This document shows positions 1 to 10,806 of a DNA stretch of 64,000 nucleotides, in pieces (positions within the stretch are counted from its first letter, which is position 1; every line of letters begins with the position of its first letter). Origin of the DNA: Rhynchosporium graminicola (Eukaryota; Ascomycota; Leotiomycetes; Helotiales; Ploettnerulaceae); NCBI GenBank assembly GCA_900074885.1, contig FJUW01000013.1, positions 725,580 through 789,579 of the forward strand, read 5' to 3'. A model generated the notes under the pieces. The model ran no database searches. It saw only the letters and a list, made by a program, of their open reading frames with translations, and had not been told where the DNA came from. The translations under genes and the position numbers were made by a program.

Positions 1-2
1 AC

Positions 3-416
3 CATCTCGGTTCTCTAGGAAAGCTCATCCAAGCTGAAGAAGTCTTGCTGTTTGAACGCTCTTCCTTCCTCGTCGTCTCCTCCTGGTGTTCTGAAGTAGG
101 CACCGAGAACCCTACTACAGACCGCTTCGAACGACTAAGTAACATCATCAAGAATTTCAAACAAACGACGAGTCGGTATACAGGGACGCCGAAGAGCGCA
201 GAGCAGTTCTCGCTTATGGAGCTCAAGCTCTCAAACTTCTCGCTTTTTATACTAAAATTTACGACGAATACTTATTTGGCTGTTATCTTGCCGCCTGGCG
301 AGGAGAGGTTCAATAGCGCGATTGAGAATTGTTATATTGCGAGGGCGGAGTTCGAGGATCTGGACTCGCCGGCAAAGAGGAACCCTGATCGAGGAGCAAC
401 GACGAGCGAGATGTGA
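3..416 (+). CDS. gtr1: Gtr1/RagA-family small GTPase, C-terminal part (5' end outside window)
   Basis: Only the last 137 codons are in the window; the frame is open from base 3 to the TGA at 414-416. The visible part is the C-terminal roadblock-like half of a Rag GTPase: LLFERSSFLVVSS, then NPTTDRFERLSNIIKNFKQT, MELKLSNFSLFI and a final YLAVILPPGEERFNSAI segment, in the order known for fungal Gtr1/RagA. In the family this half dimerises with Gtr2 and the heterodimer signals amino-acid sufficiency to TORC1 at the vacuole. The GTP-binding G-boxes lie upstream of the window, so nucleotide binding cannot be judged. A splice acceptor in the first 20 bases cannot be excluded. The gene converges on the RabGAP gene. 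Family assignment is from remembered motif similarity. Confidence 0.85.
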   Translation, partial: HLGSLGKLIQAEEVLLFERSSFLVVSSWCSEVGTENPTTDRFERLSNIIKNFKQTTSRYTGTPKSAEQFSLMELKLSNFSLFILKFTTNTYLAVILPPGEERFNSAIENCYIARAEFEDLDSPAKRNPDRGATTSEM

Positions 417-1600
417 ATCTTTTCGACATTTGAGCACCAGAATAGTATGATTTTTCAGGTGATACGCGGAAGAACTTGGAGGAGTGACATCAGGATAGTG
501 TTTTCATCCCAAGATTGTTTTCAGGATCTGGAGGCAAGGAAGACCTAGAAGAGATAGATAGGTAGATGATTGACGAAGTGATGGACAACTGACTTGAGCG
601 ATAGCATAGCATGTCATGTCATAAGGCGGCAAAATACCCAGGCGTTCGGCTTTTGTTTCGAGGGATCGGGGGAAACAAGGAAACAAGGAAACGAGGATAA
701 CTAAGACCGTGAGGAATTCCAACGGTCCTTAAGTGAGAGGCATGAGGACTGGAAGAAGCAGCGAAACGAGTGGGAAATTCCACTCGGGTATCTCTTTTAG
801 GTTGGATGTGCAATCTAGAATTAGAGAGGATACTCTCTGAAATACGAAAGGAATTTCAGGGTTGGAAATGAAAGCTCTGTAACCCAAGTCAAGTCAATCA
901 AACACGACAGTGATCACGGCCAGCCGACCAAATATATCTCCAGCGAAGCAGTTACTTACAATGATACAATCAAGTGAAACCATCATCTGGAAATATCACG
1001 TTAGTAAAGTCCTCCAATTTTTGTGGCACTAAAATATCCCTTGCGTAATTTCCTGTAACATTTTCATGCTTTTGTAATTGAGCTACGATGTCAAGTTATG
1101 GGGTGTGGGTAGATGAACAAGATCCTCACCGGAGACGAATGCACCTGGCCTCGCCCTATCTTCAAAATGCATCTTGTATGTACTGTACTCTGCACAGCTT
1201 GCTCGCTCGCTCGACGTTGGGATAATACAAGATCTAATGACAGACTATATCGCAGACAAGATGGATCAAGATTCTGATGATGAAGATGTTTCTATTCAGA
1301 CATGAGAGGCTCATTCCACCACTCCTAACCAGAAGTTCGCCCATCGATGATGCTCAATCCATATCCAAATCCCTACTAAGCGAACAGACAAGAAGAAGAA
1401 AGGCAATACTAAAAAATTATAATGTAGAGTTTGAAACAACGCCGAGAAATGCTAAAGTCTGCTTGCTGGCTGTCATATCATAACATCGTCTCATCTTATC
1501 CATCCGATAAGTCTTCCGCACCACTCGAATGTCCAATGTCGTCTCAACAATTTCATCCGATATTCAATATCAAAGCTTTCCTTTCATCCGAGCGCATAGA
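417..1600. other. Intergenic, between convergent genes
   Basis: This 1.2 kb stretch should hold the 3' UTRs of the Gtr1-like gene and the convergent RabGAP gene. Short open frames occur (for example 504-722 and 619-813 on the minus strand), but they overlap each other and match nothing I recognise. I see no RNA gene or repeat. Confidence 0.5.
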
Positions 1601-4084
1601 TCAAACTTCAATCGCTTTCTTCTTACGTCCGAACATCGTTCCCTTCCTCGTCCCACTCCTCTTCACACCACCTCCATCCGCCTCATTCCCCATAGCAGAT
1701 CTCTCCTTTTCCCTTTCCCTCTCATCTGCATAACCCTTCCTTCTCTCCACGCGTCCTTTTTCAATGCTCTCTTGGCTTAAATGCCCAAAGCCATTCCTTC
1801 TCTTATAACACGCCTCCATCAATGCATTACAGTCGACCAATTTCCGCGGAAAGTTCTGCACTAATTGGAAAATCTCCATAGGGTCGGAAACGGCCTTAAT
1901 CTCTGTTTCACCGAGTTTGAAGATCGTTAGCGCAATGCGAAAAAGTGTTTTCGAGCCTTCGCAGAAAAAGGAATCCCAGACGCGAAGCGTAGATTCGATG
2001 GGTAGTGTGCCGATGAAGCAGGACATGAACCAGGCGGTTGTGCAGAGCGTTATGGGTGGAAGACGGAGCGTGGAGTGAGGAAGAGAAGAGCCGTCGAGCT
2101 CGCCTCCGATCTTGGCCCAGATTTGAGGCATCATGTCTTTGATGCTTGTCATGAGGACGCCGAGATCGACGTTTGCACCTTCGAGGTTGAGTTCATGGGT
2201 TCCGGGGAGGTAAGTTGTTGTTATGATGTTGAGCATCCAGAAGGCCTTTTCTTCTTCCATGAAAAGGAGGAGGAGACCGGCGAGGAAGTTCAGTGATTGA
2301 CAGTAGCCGATTCGAGGGTTGTGGATCGAGAAGGCTTGGAGGACATGCCGGAGTGATTTGAGAATGGGCGTTTCGGGTTCCACTTGTTGGCTATTGCGAA
2401 TTTCGCCTGGAGCCAGGGGTGGAGGATCCGGTTTAAATCTGATATTGTCTGGAAATGTGCGGTTAAGATCTCTTTCGATTATCTCTTCGTCTGTTTGGTT
2501 AACATCGCCTGCTGCGGCTCTTTTGAGCAGGCTAGTGTAAACGCCGTAATTTTTGCTCACCATTGCAGGACCTCCCGCATACCAGAACCATGCGTCTCCT
2601 CTCCAATCTGGAGGTATGCCTTTGCGAATAAATCGTTTGACTTTTGCCGACTTGACTGGAAAACGAATTGGCCTATCAGTAACTAGTTTCTCATCTTTTA
2701 ATAGTGCAATCCATTTCTTCCGCCGCCGAGCCAGGTACTCAGTATATGGCGTATTCCAGGCCTCGTAGGTTTCCAGAGAAACATACTGGGTCTTCTTCCG
2801 GAACCCATATCGATCCCTGGTCTCGTCGAATGGTGCTACCGCCGCCCTTGTTACCGGCCTACTAGGACTTTCTAAGCTCCCATCCTGAATATCTAATGTC
2901 CCATCGCCATTCCTAGGGACATCTTCACTTGGCCTACCGACCGTATGGAAAATCTGATGCGAGTCTCTGACTATCCTGGTTGTACTAGGGGGCATGAGGG
3001 AATCATTCGAGTCCAGTGCTTCCGGCGATTCGGTCGTCACCAACGGCTCATCCATAGCTTCATGTAGTCCAGATATCCTCTTCCGCTGCGAATCAGGGGT
3101 GTTTGGCCTTGTAATGTCGTTATCCTCAACACCTGAATCCATAAATCCACTCTCATACATGCCAATTGCATCATCAACGCTCATGCCTTCATCTGGTCCA
3201 TATATTGAAGTGGAAGAGCTACTCTTCGTCATAACACTGCTCCTCTCTGTCCCGATCGTGCCCATAAAACTAGAATTTGTGGTCGCAGCGGACCGAAAAC
3301 TGGTGCGCACTTCCTCACTATCAAAGCCGTTCGGCCGTGGTATTGGATCCCGTCGCTGTGCGGAGTGGTTGCTATCTGGTCTGCTACTGGCCTGCCATGG
3401 TCTATGTTGCGGATTGGTGAGGTTCCTCTGGCGGGAGTATATCGAGTCGGCTACTTGGTAATCGGGTATCGAAGGAGAAGGGCGAACTGCGTAAGCGGGT
3501 AGATTGGTAGGTGATTGCGAAGAGGATGTTGAGAAGCCGCGGTCTCTTGACGAATCTAGGTCTGTAGGTGTTTGTTGCTCATCATATGTCCCCAGAGGAA
3601 ATTTAGATGCAGGATGAAGAGGCTTGGGCGAATCATTTCTACGCCGGATGCTAGGCTGTCGAGGTCGTGAGAAGTTGTCTGCTGCAAGAACCTGTCTCTC
3701 GGAAATTGCATCTGTCGAATTTGATCTGTGCCCATTGTTCAACGCTCGGAGTCTTGAAGCATCGGAAGGATTCCTGTGCAGACTATGTAGAGCCACTGGA
3801 GGGGCAGTGAAAGACCGCTCGTTCGAGTGTGTATTATGGGAGGTATATGGTCGTTGGTGGTACTCTTCTCTCGGCATTATATGATGTAATTGGGGAAGCT
3901 GCAGAGCTGTATGATCGACGGGTGACGGTGGCATTGACGGCGTCGAGCTCTTCGAAGGCGTCCTTGGTCGTGCAGGATAGAGACTGAACTTCATACTGCG
4001 TTGCATCTTTACGTGAGAATTCTCGTGGTCTATCCCCTCCCAGACTGCCGCCGTCCCATTGTATCCAATGGCCGAGTTCATCAT
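1601..4084 (-). CDS. TBC-domain Rab GTPase-activating protein, Gyp3/Msb3-like
   Basis: An intronless frame of 827 codons from the first in-frame ATG (4084). Residues 1 to about 430 are Ser/Pro/Arg-rich and look disordered. A short conserved segment (YGFRKKTQYVS, then YLARRRKKWIALL) precedes the TBC domain at about 490-750. The domain starts with KGIPPDWRGDAWFWYAGG and carries both catalytic fingers: the arginine finger IERDLNR (IxxDxxR) and the glutamine finger IGYCQSLNF (YxQ). The tail is basic and charged. The family stimulates GTP hydrolysis on Rab proteins, in yeast Sec4/Vps21-type Rabs in exocytosis, polarity and vacuole fusion. The frame stays open upstream to 4192 but begins there with GTG and has a stop just before it. 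The only ATG beyond (4196) is in another frame and terminates after five codons. A spliced upstream exon is therefore possible. Confidence 0.88.
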   Translation of the reverse strand: MMNSAIGYNGTAAVWEGIDHENSHVKMQRSMKFSLYPARPRTPSKSSTPSMPPSPVDHTALQLPQLHHIMPREEYHQRPYTSHNTHSNERSFTAPPVALHSLHRNPSDASRLRALNNGHRSNSTDAISERQVLAADNFSRPRQPSIRRRNDSPKPLHPASKFPLGTYDEQQTPTDLDSSRDRGFSTSSSQSPTNLPAYAVRPSPSIPDYQVADSIYSRQRNLTNPQHRPWQASSRPDSNHSAQRRDPIPRPNGFDSEEVRTSFRSAATTNSSFMGTIGTERSSVMTKSSSSTSIYGPDEGMSVDDAIGMYESGFMDSGVEDNDITRPNTPDSQRKRISGLHEAMDEPLVTTESPEALDSNDSLMPPSTTRIVRDSHQIFHTVGRPSEDVPRNGDGTLDIQDGSLESPSRPVTRAAVAPFDETRDRYGFRKKTQYVSLETYEAWNTPYTEYLARRRKKWIALLKDEKLVTDRPIRFPVKSAKVKRFIRKGIPPDWRGDAWFWYAGGPAMVSKNYGVYTSLLKRAAAGDVNQTDEEIIERDLNRTFPDNIRFKPDPPPLAPGEIRNSQQVEPETPILKSLRHVLQAFSIHNPRIGYCQSLNFLAGLLLLFMEEEKAFWMLNIITTTYLPGTHELNLEGANVDLGVLMTSIKDMMPQIWAKIGGELDGSSLPHSTLRLPPITLCTTAWFMSCFIGTLPIESTLRVWDSFFCEGSKTLFRIALTIFKLGETEIKAVSDPMEIFQLVQNFPRKLVDCNALMEACYKRRNGFGHLSQESIEKGRVERRKGYADEREREKERSAMGNEADGGGVKRSGTRKGTMFGRKKKAIEV

Positions 4085-5726
4085 AAGTACTTCGATGTCC
4101 TCGGTTCGATTCGAACCAATTGAGTCCACAATCTGCCTCCTCCTCAAGATCAGAGACCTTTCTTCCGTCACACCTGTCTCAGCTCCCTCCACTCATTAAT
4201 AACGCGTATCGGGATACGAAGAGCTTTAATTTGAAGTCGTAGGAACAGCGGATATTAAACGTCGTAGGTTATACAGTCAGTCGAAAGGAGAAGAAGTGAG
4301 CTCTGTACGACAACAACAACAATCGTCCGGGCGCATTTGTTTGCTTGCAGTCAAGGCGGCAGGCGAAGATCTGAATCATGGACCGTAATTCGAGGTTTCG
4401 TGCTTCTGATGCGGAGTGTGGAAGTTATCTGACAAGGATGCCATAGACATATGCCTTGGTGTTGAGTGGTCCGAGCTAGGATGATAGGATGTGAGGCTCT
4501 GGTTAATTCGGTTTGACCCGGCCGGTACCTGGCAATCTCCATAAAACGGCCCAAACCTTTCTGATGGATCACAAGCCGGGGGCAGAAAAATGAAATAAAA
4601 TGATTTAATTAATGAACTACAATCTAGTTGTCATTGAGAAAAAGAAACGATAGCCTGCTAATCGTCATGTGTCATGGCAACAATCAAAGTATTAGAAGCA
4701 TTCATAGGAAAGCAAGGACTTCTCCAGAATTCGAGTAAGATTGCTTCTGGTTCCCGATCTAAACTCGTCAAGGACAATAACGCCCGGGGAACTGGTCAGT
4801 CGCTTAATCAGCCCTGGTCAATAGTCTGGCTCATTAATGCCCATTTCCGCTCTCGCTACAAAGACTAACATACGATAATCTATCACTTATGCGGCCGGAC
4901 AAGCACTAAACGTCATAACCGATGTGTTGATACTTTAGAGTGGCAACAATCATCTCTCACAACAGAAACTTTCTCAGGCGTGCTGTGTTTTCAACTCAAA
5001 TCGTTCCAGCCTTTGAGATTGAACTTTATCAGCGCTTGCATCATTTATCTCTAACGGCGGAAGTTTCCACCTTAGGATTCTTATTGTATTCCCCATTGAC
5101 ACAAAGTAGTAATCATACACTTCTTAGAGGCATTATTGACCTGTTTGTGAAATCGAGGCTATCTAGTCTACTGTGGTATTTGGCGTTTCGGTGCCCTTGA
5201 AGCTAGAGCTTACCCTAGCTGTGAACGATTTAATTCTGTAGCCATGGGACCCGATGGGACTTCCGGCTGAGTGAGAATCAAAGTCACGAACGCAGTTTAA
5301 TAGGTTTACTCTGTTGATTGTTAAGATACACGTGATTGTAACATAACTTTACTTTTCACGTTGCCGATGTGCACCGGGTCAGCTTCATGTGCGAAGTAAG
5401 CGTTTCATTAACAGGTCGACAAGGACGTCAGCCAACCTTGCAGATAATGGCCATGTAAAAATCTATGTATTCCTGAGTAGAGTGTGCCATTACACTCCTC
5501 CTTCCATTGCATAGTATGATGATGTGAAACCACCGACACATGATCAAGAAACGCCAGCCAATTTCCAAAGACCATGGAAGGGATTCCACCAGATGCAAAA
5601 CTCCAGCCTGAGTACATGCCATCCACCCACACCCATATTGTCATAAAGCGCCATCCGAAAGAACTCCATTCCATCATCATGATAACAGAAAGAAAGGCTG
5701 CGCCGCGAATCCAAGAGCTACACCAC
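4085..5726. other. Intergenic, RabGAP promoter side
   Basis: About 1.6 kb between the 5' end of the RabGAP gene and the 3' end of rad7, both on the minus strand. It should hold the RabGAP promoter and leader. The open frames here are short and low in coding character. No repeats or RNA genes were recognised. Confidence 0.45.
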
Positions 5727-7848
5727 TTAGATGACTCTGCCCTCATCTTCATCATCCATACCCTGAACTTGCATTCCAAGAGCGTTAGGAGCACCAGTAA
5801 GAATCTTTCCCTTAGGGACCCGAACATCTCTGACACCGAAATTGCCAAAAACGACGAGCTTCTGAAGGTTGGGACAAGCTCGGAAGATGAGACCACAAAC
5901 AAAATCATTGACTCCATGACAGAAGCTGACATCGAGCTCAATGAGGGCAGGGTATACCTTGTCTAAAGCAAAGACATTCTCAAAGGCCTTGCTCGAGATG
6001 TGACGACAGGAGTGCACATTCAGGTATCGGAGCGTTAAGCCAGAATGCGCCATCATGGCCTCAAATCCAGCAGATGCAAGACCGACCATGTCTGGGTTTT
6101 TGCTGGGCTCCGAAGCGTCGACATGCCGGCATTTATGGAAGTCGATGTAAGTGAGAGATGGGTTCAGCCAGTCTTTGAAAAGCGAAGCGAAGCCGGCATC
6201 GGTGAGAACTTCGTTGTCAGTGATGCGAAGCTTAGAGAGGTTTTGGCAGTTGTCATGAATAGTGTTCAGAACTGAATCATCAACTTCCTGAGCGGAGGCA
6301 ATGGCAAGGGTCCAAAGGCCAGGACCAACACTATTGATGATATCGACATAAGGAGCAGTAGAAGTTTTATTGTAGATCTCAAGGGTCAATTTCTTGAGTT
6401 TGGAGAGCTTAGCAATGTGGACGAGTCCGTCATCGCCAACTTTTTGGTTGTGCACAACCTTGAGGCATTCAAGCTGTGGACATGCCTTTGGCAGAAGCTC
6501 CAATTGCTCGTCGCCAAAGTGGCCATCGGTGTAATAAACTTTAAGAGCTTTCAGGTGTTTGCTCTTCTCGTTCATAAATCGATTCCATCTCTCGTCGTCG
6601 ATCAAATTTGCACCATGAAGACTGAGACTTTCTAGTTCGACGGTAGTACCAAGAAGATGATCCATGACCTTATTCTTGAACTGAACAGCATTTCGCAGAC
6701 GCAGGTATTTGACAGTTGGGACGATCTGGAAGATGCTTATGTAATCATCAGAGGACAATTTGGATCCATCATAGACAGTAACAGTGTCATTGCCAGGTCG
6801 AAGAAAAAGTCCAAGGGTTGTAGAATCAAGAAGCCATTTCTTGGACAGAATGGCAGCAACTCGGTCAACTTGTGAATCAGCAAGGTCGCCCAGATCTGTG
6901 ACTTCCGTGACGTTCTTGGCCGCAGTCTCGATACATAGTGTCATGAGACTCTTGGCTCCTGGATAGATGCCATCAAGGAGATTGCTTTCAATTTGGCGTC
7001 TCGCCCGACCTGTAGCAACCTTTCTTTTCTTTTTGGGAGGACCTTGGTCTTTATTGAGATCCTTGGCGCACTTCCCGCATAGTAGACCTCCATTCGGACC
7101 AGCTACGCTATATCCTGTAACACTGAATCGCTTTTCACAGACCTCGCAATTATCCATTTGACCAGGTAATGGGGCCATGCGGGTGTTGAAGATGGCTCTG
7201 GCAGCCTCGTCCTCGTCCGTGGATTCACCATCAGGTGCGTGACGGTGTCTGATTCTTTGGAAGCTTTTCGAGGCTTTGATTTTGGCTATAGCTTTCTGTA
7301 TTGGGTCAGCAGTTGCCGTAATTTTTTGGATTGTCTACATACCTCTTCTTCCTTCTTTCTCTTTGCCTCCTGTGATTTCGTTTCCTTGCGCTTATTGGTA
7401 ACCTTGGGCTTGGCAGGCTCATTCTCTTTATCGTCATCATCTTCATCAGCGGCGTCTGTGGTTTGTTGGGCAGCCAGGGCAGCAGCTCGTCTAGCATTAG
7501 CATCCTGACTGATCTGAGCAGCACTGATTCCTGCAGACTGAATCAGGTTAGCAGATATTTAGGAGTATGATTAGACAAGCGCCTTACTGCGAGATAACTG
7601 GTCAATGCTGACTGACTACCAAATTGTAAGTACTGAACAGAAAGGAGGGGTATGTAGAACATACGGTCCGCGGATTGGCGCAGCTCGAGCAGCTGCTCTG
7701 TTGACTGGGGCAGAATTAGCTGGCGCAGGAGCAGGATTGGTAGTGGCATTGTTCGAATTAGTAGCATTCGCATTTCCTCGATTTCGGTTTCTGTTCGACC
7801 TAAGTAATGATTAGAAAGGACTCGAATAACAAGTATTCGTACGTACAT
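5727..7848 (-). CDS. rad7: DNA repair protein Rad7 (leucine-rich repeat, nucleotide excision repair)
   Basis: Five coding exons: 7848-7847, 7799-7665, 7615-7588, 7537-7343 and 7295-5727, giving 642 residues with every junction in phase. The N-terminus is low-complexity (Asn/Ala/Pro-rich). It is followed by RGPQSALTSYLA and GISAAQISQDANARR, the conserved Rad7 entry segment, then an acidic/lysine-rich stretch. A C4 zinc knuckle (CEVC, then CGKC) lies at about 170-195, next to a basic PKKKRKV-type nuclear signal. The remaining 400 residues are leucine-rich repeats. Rad7 works with Rad16 in global-genome nucleotide excision repair and as an adaptor of a cullin ubiquitin ligase. The start is inferred: the only way to reach an ATG in frame is AT at 7848-7847 joined to G at 7799 across a 47-nt intron (see findings). 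The gene is divergent from the ketoacyl reductase gene. Confidence 0.9.
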
Positions 7849-8064
7849 CTTAACTGATTTGCCCCCGTCAAAGTTGTTGTGCGTGTATTTTACCACCTGA
7901 GTGGAGGTGGAAGGGTGCGAAATACTCGAGATTATCTGTGGGCTAGTGATACTGTTGGTTCACACAGCTGTTCAATTCACGCTGTCGTGCTCCAATGGGT
8001 AGTGAAATATTAAAAGGGAACTCGAGGAACAATTATCAAATTGGAGCTTCCGTCGCGCCACGTA

Positions 8065-8074
8065 AACACGTGTT
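8065..8074. promoter_or_regulatory. Perfect palindrome with CACGTG E-box between two divergent genes
   Basis: AACACGTGTT is a perfect 10-bp palindrome around a CACGTG core. It lies about 140 bp upstream of the ketoacyl reductase ATG and about 220 bp upstream of the rad7 start. CACGTG is the core bound by basic helix-loop-helix factors (Cbf1, Pho4, SREBP relatives). That it is functional is inference from position and symmetry only. Confidence 0.35.
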
Positions 8075-8207
8075 ATAGTGGGGCTATGAGCGGCACACTC
8101 TAAGTTGGAAGCTAAAGAAGCTCAACCCCTGACGATCCGATTAAAGCCCAACTGTAAACAACAGACCGAGAACGGAAACCTGCGAATCCTCGCATCAGTA
8201 ATAAGCC

Positions 8208-9300
8208 ATGGACTACATCTCGCTCGACTCGTTGAATTTAGTGCCCGCACCATTATTGGCCATATTTGCCGGGGTAGGAGCTCTGTTTTTGGGCTCCAAG
8301 GTTTTTAATTATGTGAGACTATTGTTGAGCTTATTCGTGCTCAGCGGAAAGAGTGTAAGTTCCTATACCCTTTCCAATATCTGTGACAGAGAGTGACATT
8401 TTTCATGTAATTTATCAATGCTGATGTCCCCTCCAGCTTCGAAGCTACGGCAAGAAAGGTACCTGGGCAGTTGTTACTGGCGCCTCTGATGGTATTGGCA
8501 AAGAATATGCCATTCAACTTGCCCAGAAGGGTTTCAACCTCCTCCTCATATCTCGCACTGCCTCGAAGCTTGAAACACTTTCCACCGAGATCACCCAAAA
8601 ATATGCCGGCTCCCAGATCACAATCAAGACGCTCGCCATGGACTTCTCACTTAACAAGGACGAGGACTACGCCAAGCTTAGAGCACTCGTCGATTCTTTA
8701 GATATTGCGGTATTGGTTAATAATGTTGGACAGAGCCACAGCATACCAGTCCCATTTGTGCTTACGCCAAAGGATGAGATAAAGGCTATCATTGAGATCA
8801 ACTGTGTGGCTACCTTGAGAGTTACGCAGATTGTTGTCCCAGGCATGATACAGCGCAAGCGCGGTCTGGTTCTCACCATGGGTTCTTTCGGCGGTCTACT
8901 TCCCACACCTCTCCTCGCAACTTACTCGGGCTCCAAGGCTTTCCTCCAACAATGGTCTACAGCTCTCGGCGCTGAACTCGCAGGATCTGGTGTTGACGTG
9001 GAATTGGTTCTCAGCTACCTCGTCACAACTGCTATGTCGAAGATCCGCAAGACCAGTGCATTCATTCCGAGCCCGAGAATGTTTGTCAAAAGTGTCCTGG
9101 GTAAAGTTGGCCGCAGGGGAGGTGCTCAAAACATGGCCTACACCAGTACTCCATTCTGGGGTCATGCGCTTATGCAGTGGTGGTTGGAGAACACAGTTGG
9201 CTTAGGAGGGCAGAGGGTGGTAGTGCAAAATCGGAAAATGCACGAGAGCATCCGACGTAGGGCCTTGAAGAAAGCGGAGAGAGATGCGAAGAGAGCCTAA
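8208..9300 (+). CDS. Very-long-chain 3-oxoacyl-CoA reductase (ER, fatty-acid elongation)
   Basis: Two exons, 8208-8354 and 8437-9300, encode 336 residues; the donor is GTAAGT and the acceptor CCAG. The ATG sits in a good context (GCCATGG). A hydrophobic segment (about 13-35) should anchor the protein in the ER membrane. The short-chain dehydrogenase fold follows: cofactor motif TGASDGIG at about 63-70, NNVG near 143, catalytic Ser near 198 and YSGSK with Tyr212/Lys216. The C-terminus is very basic ([10 protein letters not shown]). The order and the membrane anchor match fungal Ifa38/YBR159w-type ketoreductases, which reduce 3-ketoacyl-CoA with NADPH in the second step of each elongation cycle for C20-C26 acids used in sphingolipids. 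A related 17-beta-HSD-like activity is the main alternative. It shares an upstream region of about 360 bp with rad7. Confidence 0.92.
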
Positions 9301-10806
9301 GGAGAGCAGGGCGTAAGGAGAAGTAATCTTTGTTGGACGTGGTCTATGTCCTTGACATGCTAATGGTATGAAGCTGGGTGTCTGAGTCTGAACGGAGATG
9401 CATCACTACAATTTGAGCGCTGCGTTGCTGCATATAGACTAATGATAGAGTACATATTTTTTGACCTGTCTGATATTCACCCGAGTAAGGATGTCTGCAC
9501 GTCATACTCAGCTTCAGAACACTGCGATCGAGGCTCTTGCCAGAGTCTGGACTCAAATTTACACAAAATCATCCTCTCGCGTAGTCCTCAAACCATGGAC
9601 AGCTGCTTACCGCTGCTATGGAGCACTTCAAATTCATCTGGTCAGACGTGCAGCTTCTCTTAATTGACATTTGACCCCGAGACCAGTAACATAGCTCAAT
9701 ACCCTGACAATGCGCAACACCTATTCCATACACTATGGAGTCAGCTATGCAGTCGAGCTTGGCGCAGCACAAGAGATAACCTTGACCGACTAACTTTTCC
9801 TCTACATCATGATCTCGACCTTGCTTGTGACCGGCATCCTCATTCACCCCCACTCGTCCGCGTCCATCTCCTCTCCCAGATCTGCCCGCGCTCACATCTC
9901 GTCTCTCCCACTATTGGCAACCCTACCCTCTACCATCATTTCATCAATATCACATCGCAGTATTCTCGTACTTACTGCAGCCTGTGATTGGTGGCATGTT
10001 TCTGTGTGCATTAAAGGCTTCTGACCCGAGCATGGTTGATGCTCCTCATTGGCCACGGTCAAGATCTACCACTAGCGTCGAAGCGCTGAGGAACTCGATG
10101 GAGACTAGCTTCATTTCTTCGTTGCATGTTCCTGTCATGCCTCATCAACAAGCCGCCCTTCCTTCCACCAAACCACCCGTGATGTTCCTATTCTCTCCCA
10201 TACGCGCCGGCTCTTGCAGAACTTTATCATTTCTTGCATTCGGTGACACTACTGCATCCCGCCTGCCCGCATCAGCCCAATAATAGCCTGCGAGAGCGGG
10301 GACGGACAGGCGAGTAGATACGCAGCATCGATGTGATGTGGATGTGGATGTGGATGTGGATGTGCCAGTAGTATCCTCTGTCGACGACTGCGAAGGCACC
10401 TAGGTATCTAGGTAGGTAGGTATGGCAGGAGGAACGGTCAGCCAGAGGAAAAGCCTCGTTGGCGGCCGCGACAGTTGGCCTCGCATAAAGCCTCCTTGGG
10501 ACCCCAAGGTCGACTTCTCTTCGTTTCTCTTCTCTCTTCAGCAAGCAGTCAATCTTCTCAGAGCTAGTTCCTCCATCTTCGTTGCGTTTTTTGTTTATTC
10601 GTCCTTGTCCGTCTCGTACCTGAGCTGTGCTCATAATATCATCAACATACATTCTAATTGAAATATCCAAGTTGCTGGTCAACTTCTTTTTTTTTTTGCC
10701 CTCTAATCTTACCGCTCTCACCCCCAAAACTAGCTCTACTTGCTCGAATCAACTGCATTTCCATTTCCGATAATTCGCATTTTTAAAGTAGCCATTCAAT
10801 TTCAAA
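9301..10806. other. Intergenic: ketoreductase 3' UTR and pyrimidine-rich leader of the next gene
   Basis: 1.5 kb without a convincing gene. It holds a hexamer repeat (10335-10364), a GGTAG-rich stretch near 10398-10423 and a CT-rich tract with a long T run just after 10680. The last few hundred bases look like a promoter and 5' leader typical of highly expressed fungal genes. Open frames such as 10272-10727 (minus) cover the repeats and look like chance. Confidence 0.45.
10335..10364 (+). repeat. Hexamer microsatellite (GATGTG)5
   Basis: Five perfect tandem copies of GATGTG, about 450 bp upstream of the glycogen-binding-domain gene. This is directly visible; no function is implied. Confidence 0.95.

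Noticed and set aside
4097..4122. tRNA B-box-like GGTTCGATTCGAACC
   Set aside because: It is a chance palindrome at the start of the RabGAP gene; there is no A box or cloverleaf around it.
5408..5941. 177-codon minus-strand frame beyond the rad7 stop
   Set aside because: Overlaps the rad7 3' end in a different frame; composition is Ser/Met-rich without a pattern. Treated as a shadow.
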